Positions 60,485 to 64,000 of a stretch of DNA of 64,000 nt are shown here, one piece after another. Source of the stretch: Gelria sp. Kuro-4 (GTDB lineage Bacteria > Bacillota > DTU030 > DUMP01). Position numbers and translations under genes: made by a program. The stretch's first letter is position 1, and every line of letters begins with the position of its first letter. Where the stretch lies: contig NZ_AP024619.1 of assembly GCF_019668485.1 (NCBI RefSeq), forward strand, positions 256,501-320,500, read 5' to 3'. The notes beneath the pieces are model-generated. The model worked only from the letters and a program-made list of their open reading frames with translations. It was not told where the DNA came from and did not search any database.

Positions 60485-61441
60485 TCAAGCGAGGTCCCGC
60501 GCCGCCGGGATGCCGGCCACGCCTTCGGCCGCCTGCACCGCCCGCAGGACGGCCTGGGCCGTCGCCTGCGCTGCGAGGGCGCCCACCTGATTGACATCGG
60601 CCTCCACCCGGCCGGTGGCCAAGCTGAAGATGGTGTCCCCGTCGAGCATGGTGTGCACCGGCCGGATGGCCCGGGCGTAACCGTCGTGGGCCATCTGGGC
60701 CACCTTGCCGGCCTGAGCCTTAGTGAGGCGCGCGTTGGTGGCCACGACGCCCAGGGTGGTGTTCCCCATCGCTCCGCCGGGGGTAAGGGGCTGGGTGCGC
60801 AGGAAGGCCTCGGTGTCAAGGAAGGTCTTTTTGTCCTCCGCCAAGGCGCCGGCCACGATCCGCCCGCTGGCCGGGTCCACCACGTCCCCCAGGGCGTTCA
60901 CCGCCACCAGCGCTCCCACCTTAAGCTCCCCCACCTGCAGGCTGGCCGTACCCAGCCCGCCCTTCATACACCGCCCGTGGCCCAGCACCTTGCCCACCGT
61001 GGCCCCGCAGCCGGCACCGACGTTGCCCTCCGCCACCGGCCCGCCGGCCGCGAGCTCAGCCGCCCGGTAGCCCATGGCCCGGTCGGGCCGCACGCGGAAG
61101 TCACCCACACCCAGGTCAAAAAGCACCGCCGCCGCCACAATGGGAACCTTGGTGACACCGACATCGAAGCCCCAGCCCCGCTCTTCCAGATAAGCCATGA
61201 CCCCGCCCGCCGCGTCCAGGCCGAAGGCGCTCCCCCCGGCCAGGACCACGGCGTGGGCCTTATCCACCAGGTTCACCGGGCTCAAGGCGTCCGTCTCGCG
61301 CGTGCCCGGGGCGCTGCCGCGCACGTCCACCCCGGCCGCCGCGCCCTCCGGGCAAAGCACCACTGTGCAGCCGGTGAGCGCCCGCCGGTCGCTCACCTGC
61401 CCCACCAGGATACCGTCGACATCGGTAATGGCGTTGTACAT
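60485..61441 (-). CDS. P1 family peptidase (DmpA/BapA-type aminopeptidase)
   Basis: 318 residues. Self-cleaving Ntn-fold peptidase family S58: YNAITDVDGILVGQVSD, SAFGLDAAGGVMAYLEERG, EGNVGAGCGATVGK and the cleavage/nucleophile region KGGLGTASLQVGELKVGA. Members release N-terminal amino acids or beta-peptides. Lies before an OPT family transporter on the same strand; the two may deal with peptides. Substrate unknown. Confidence 0.88.
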   Translation of the reverse strand: MYNAITDVDGILVGQVSDRRALTGCTVVLCPEGAAAGVDVRGSAPGTRETDALSPVNLVDKAHAVVLAGGSAFGLDAAGGVMAYLEERGWGFDVGVTKVPIVAAAVLFDLGVGDFRVRPDRAMGYRAAELAAGGPVAEGNVGAGCGATVGKVLGHGRCMKGGLGTASLQVGELKVGALVAVNALGDVVDPASGRIVAGALAEDKKTFLDTEAFLRTQPLTPGGAMGNTTLGVVATNARLTKAQAGKVAQMAHDGYARAIRPVHTMLDGDTIFSLATGRVEADVNQVGALAAQATAQAVLRAVQAAEGVAGIPAARDLA

Positions 61442-61570
61442 AATGGTCTACCTCCTGGCTGAAAAATGCTAACCGCGGCAGCTTGTGAGAGGGGCAAGGG
61501 CCGAGTGCCCAACACGCGGCTTGAGGATGTGCCTTGGCGGGCAACGGCCCAGGCCCCGGGCCGATCCGTT

Positions 61571-63184
61571 TCAAGCGCCGGTGAAGACGCGCACCAGGGC
61601 GATGACTACTCCCGTCACGCCTTCTCCGCCTAAAAAGCCCGAGGAGATGAGCTGGCCCCTCTCATTCCAGCCCGGCCACCTTTTGTCCACCACCCAACGC
61701 GCCAGCCCGCCCAGGGCCGCTGTGGTGGAGATAAACATAGGCAGGTAGATGCCGATGCCGATGGTCATGCCGGGCACGCCCAGGAAGTAGAGGACGGCGC
61801 CTGCCACCAGGCCCACGAGGAAGGCCGGCGGGTTGGGCAGGCCGCTCACCATGGTGGAAACGGCGTAGGCCTGGGGCGCCACCAGTTCGGTGCCCGGGCC
61901 CATGGCGCCGTACGCCCGGTGCATGACAAAGAGCACCACCACCGCCACCAGAGCGCCCACCACGCCGCCGATGAGCTCCGCATACACCTGGGCCCGCGGC
62001 TGCGTCTTCAGGATGTACCCGGACTTGAAGTCCTGCAGGTTGTCCCCCGCCAGGCCGCAGGCCACCGCCACCACCGCGGCCACAAAGAAGGCGGCCGTGG
62101 CGTCGGGCTGCCAGAACAGCTTCACGGCCAGCAGCACCAGGATGCCGAAGATCTCCATGGGATCGATGCCCGTTTGGCCGTCCAGGGTCGCCGCCATGGC
62201 CGTGGTGACCCAAACGCCCAACACCGTCACCAGGGTGGGTAGAAAACCGATCCCGGCCACGGTGGTGAGAAGGAAGATGATGGCCGCCACAGTCAAGGGC
62301 GCCCAGCGCAGGTTGATATCTCCTTTGCCGCCCAGGAGCGGCCCGAAGATCTCCCGGGCCCTGGGCAGCACCCCCTTAAGGAGCACACCCACCCCGGCGC
62401 CCACGATGAGCCCGATGCCCAGGCTGTTTTTCAGGGCGGTGGCCGCCTCCATGCTCAGGTAGCCGCCGTTTACGGCCAGCGGGATAAAGAGCAGGTAACT
62501 CAGCGCCGCCCCCAGGAACCAGGTACCGGTGAAGAAGGGACCGATCAGGTAACCGATACCCACCGCCATGGGAGACACCCAGAGGCCGAATTGGATGTTC
62601 CGGGACCAGAGGGCCGGCGGCGTCCAGGCCCCGGGGATTCTCTGCCACTGGTCGCGCAGGGCCGTGAGCAGCGCCGCCGCCCCCAAGGAGCCGAACAGCC
62701 ACTTGGCCTTCTGGCCGCCTTCATCGCCGGCCAGCACCGTCTCGGCCGCGGCGATCCCCATGGGAAAGGGGAGCTCTTCCACCTCGATGAAGTGGCGGCG
62801 AATGGAAGCAACGAGGATGACACCGAGCACCGTACCCGCCAGGGCGACCGTAAGGAGCGGCCAGAGGCCCACGGCGGCATTTTTGTCCAGCATCCAAATC
62901 CCCGGGATGGTGAAGGCCACCCCGCCGGCCACCATCCCCCCCGCCGACATGGCGGTGTGGGTGACGTTGATCTCGTTGAGGTTGGTGCGTCCCAGCGCCT
63001 TGAGCACGGTTAAGGAGAGAATGGCCACAAAAATGGTGGGCCAGGGCAGCGCCCCCATGCGCAGGGCCACGTACATGGAGCTGGTGGTGATGATGGCCGA
63101 GCCGATAGCACCCAGGATCACCGCCCGCCACGTGAACTGGTCCCGGAACGAGGACGCGTAGCTCATGCCAGCCTGCTTTTCCAC
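61571..63184 (-). CDS. OPT family oligopeptide transporter
   Basis: 537 residues from GTG 63184 (AAAGGAGG upstream; ATG six codons downstream is possible). About 14 membrane segments; SAIITTSSMYVALRMGALPW, NVTHTAMSAGGMVAGGVAFT, GIAAAETVLAGDEGGQKAKW and DFKSGYILKTQPRAQVYAEL are OPT features. The family moves oligopeptides or metal-chelates. Upstream of the P1 peptidase gene on the same strand, likely cotranscribed. Confidence 0.85.
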   Translation of the reverse strand: MEKQAGMSYASSFRDQFTWRAVILGAIGSAIITTSSMYVALRMGALPWPTIFVAILSLTVLKALGRTNLNEINVTHTAMSAGGMVAGGVAFTIPGIWMLDKNAAVGLWPLLTVALAGTVLGVILVASIRRHFIEVEELPFPMGIAAAETVLAGDEGGQKAKWLFGSLGAAALLTALRDQWQRIPGAWTPPALWSRNIQFGLWVSPMAVGIGYLIGPFFTGTWFLGAALSYLLFIPLAVNGGYLSMEAATALKNSLGIGLIVGAGVGVLLKGVLPRAREIFGPLLGGKGDINLRWAPLTVAAIIFLLTTVAGIGFLPTLVTVLGVWVTTAMAATLDGQTGIDPMEIFGILVLLAVKLFWQPDATAAFFVAAVVAVACGLAGDNLQDFKSGYILKTQPRAQVYAELIGGVVGALVAVVVLFVMHRAYGAMGPGTELVAPQAYAVSTMVSGLPNPPAFLVGLVAGAVLYFLGVPGMTIGIGIYLPMFISTTAALGGLARWVVDKRWPGWNERGQLISSGFLGGEGVTGVVIALVRVFTGA

Positions 63185-63267
63185 TCCTCCTGCCTCCTTT
63201 GGATGATTTTGGCCCGCACAGCGAGTCATGTTCCCCCTTTATTCTCGGCCGAGGCGGAAAGTACCTG

Positions 63268-63999
63268 CTAATTCTGCCCTGCGCCCACCCGAAAAGTACG
63301 CATCAGGAATTCGCCCAGCTCCTCCACTTCCTCCCAGCCGAAGCCGGGCCGGTCGGCGGGGAGACCCGCTGCCCGGGCCGCCGCCACGTCGCCCACGACA
63401 GCGATCGTATCGGGCGGCGGCGGGCTTAAGGGCTCGGAGACCCCGGCCCGAAATACAAGCACTCGGGGGAAGGGCCCGTGTTTCCAGCCCTCCACCAGGA
63501 TCAAGTCGACCCCGGGAAACCAGTCCGTCAAGCGGGCCCCCGCCTCCTCGTCCGCCAACGGGTAAAAAAGCGCCGTGCGCGCCGGGGTTAGGAGTGCCAC
63601 CCCCTCCGCCCCGGCCTGTTTGAGCCGCTGTGTGTCTTTGCCGGGCGCGTCGCCGGCGTTTTCCTCGTGCGAGTGTTTCACCGCCGCGACCTTCAAGCCG
63701 CGGCGCGTCAGCGCTGTAATCAGCTCGACCAAAAGGGTGGTCTTGCCGCTCCCGGAGGTGCCGACAAAGCTGACCACCGCCGGTCCCTGCCTGGTTCCAG
63801 CGGCCTTTTGTTCTTCCTTGCCCCTTTCCCCCAGGTTGAGCGTATAGACCTCGCCGCCGGCCGAATCGATGTAGAGCAGCCGCCGGCGCAGCGGCTCCCC
63901 TGCCCCCGTAAGGATCTTGACCACCTCTTGTGCCTGGTAAGCCGCTACCAGGGCCGGAGTGGCGGCCGGGTTGCCCGTCTCCACCTCCACGCCCCGCTC
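63268..63999 (-). CDS. ThiF/MoeB-family end fused to MobB (partial)
   Basis: Open to the right edge, so the N-terminus is outside the window. The first residues visible (ATPALVAAYQAQEVVKILTG; EPLRRRLLYIDSAGGEVYTL) are the C-terminal end of a HesA/MoeB/ThiF adenylyltransferase. From about residue 70, MobB: AVVSFVGTSGSGKTTLLVEL (P-loop), VAAVKHSHEENAGDAPGKDT, and LILVEGWKHGPFPRVLVFRA. MobB is a GTP-binding adaptor for molybdopterin nucleotide attachment; ThiF/MoeB activates the Gly-Gly end of MoaD-like proteins. The fusion fits the tungstopterin theme. Confidence 0.85.
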   Translation of the reverse strand, partial: ERGVEVETGNPAATPALVAAYQAQEVVKILTGAGEPLRRRLLYIDSAGGEVYTLNLGERGKEEQKAAGTRQGPAVVSFVGTSGSGKTTLLVELITALTRRGLKVAAVKHSHEENAGDAPGKDTQRLKQAGAEGVALLTPARTALFYPLADEEAGARLTDWFPGVDLILVEGWKHGPFPRVLVFRAGVSEPLSPPPPDTIAVVGDVAAARAAGLPADRPGFGWEEVEELGEFLMRTFRVGAGQN

Positions 64000-64000
64000 G

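Noticed and set aside
1-64000. tRNA, rRNA, CRISPR arrays, complete insertion sequences
   Set aside because: None seen on reading both strands: no cloverleaf with a CCA end, no regularly spaced repeat series and no transposase gene.

Overview
The window looks like a chromosome piece from an anaerobic, spore-forming, high-GC Firmicute of the Moorella/Desulfotomaculum kind. Evidence seen: a SleB-type spore-cortex hydrolase, the Bacillus/Clostridium gene order ispE-purR-ridA-spoVG-glmU-prs-ctc-pth, a PyrR-type attenuator, two tungsten aldehyde oxidoreductases (AOR), a tungstate transporter and strong GGAGG ribosome sites with many GTG/TTG starts. The species assignment is inference.

Layout. 1-12 kb: cortex hydrolase end, a sigma-54 activator (AcoR-like), a sigma-54 promoter and a thiamine-dependent 2-oxoacid/acetoin dehydrogenase operon (E1a, E1b, E2, E3). 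A lower-GC cassette (SDR dehydrogenase plus TRAP transporter DctPQM) sits between E1b and E2. A decayed VapBC-like toxin-antitoxin locus follows. 12-25 kb (minus strand): housekeeping block pth-ctc-prs-glmU-spoVG-ridA-ychF-purR-nucleotidyltransferase-gntR-ispE, then cyanophycin synthetase and cyanophycinase. 25-33.4 kb: amidohydrolase, pyrC-pyrK-pyrD, a small membrane protein with a sodium:solute symporter, then a PyrR-type attenuated leader and pyrF-orf-pyrE. 33.4-36.4 kb: ArsR/CadC repressor and metal-exporting P-type ATPase. 36.4-37.7 kb: a chimeric remnant of a glycine-betaine ABC operon bounded by 18-bp direct repeats. 37.7-46.4 kb (minus strand): tungstate transporter tupABC and molybdopterin genes (MOSC-mogA fusion, moaC, moaA, moeA-PBP fusion, moeA, small Cys protein), with two related structured leaders resembling Moco/Tuco riboswitches. 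46.5-57.4 kb: DUF362 protein, second sigma-54 activator, sigma-54 promoter, AOR, MoaD/ThiS-like protein, 3-hydroxyisobutyrate-dehydrogenase-like enzyme, second TRAP system, ferredoxin and an unknown partner. 57.5-64 kb: third, broken activator, a third sigma-54 promoter with a palindrome, a second AOR and MoaD-like protein, P1 peptidase, OPT transporter, and a ThiF/MoeB-MobB fusion running off the end.

How it fits together. The window is a tungsten/pterin hub. Tungstate is imported by TupABC, built into cofactor by the MoaA/MoaC/MoeA/Mog proteins (probably riboswitch controlled) and used by two AORs. Each AOR is followed by a MoaD-like protein ending in Gly-Gly and preceded by a sigma-54 promoter and an activator gene. 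The first AOR operon also carries a TRAP importer and a beta-hydroxyacid dehydrogenase, suggesting uptake of an organic acid and interconversion acid-aldehyde-hydroxyacid; the substrate cannot be read from the sequence.
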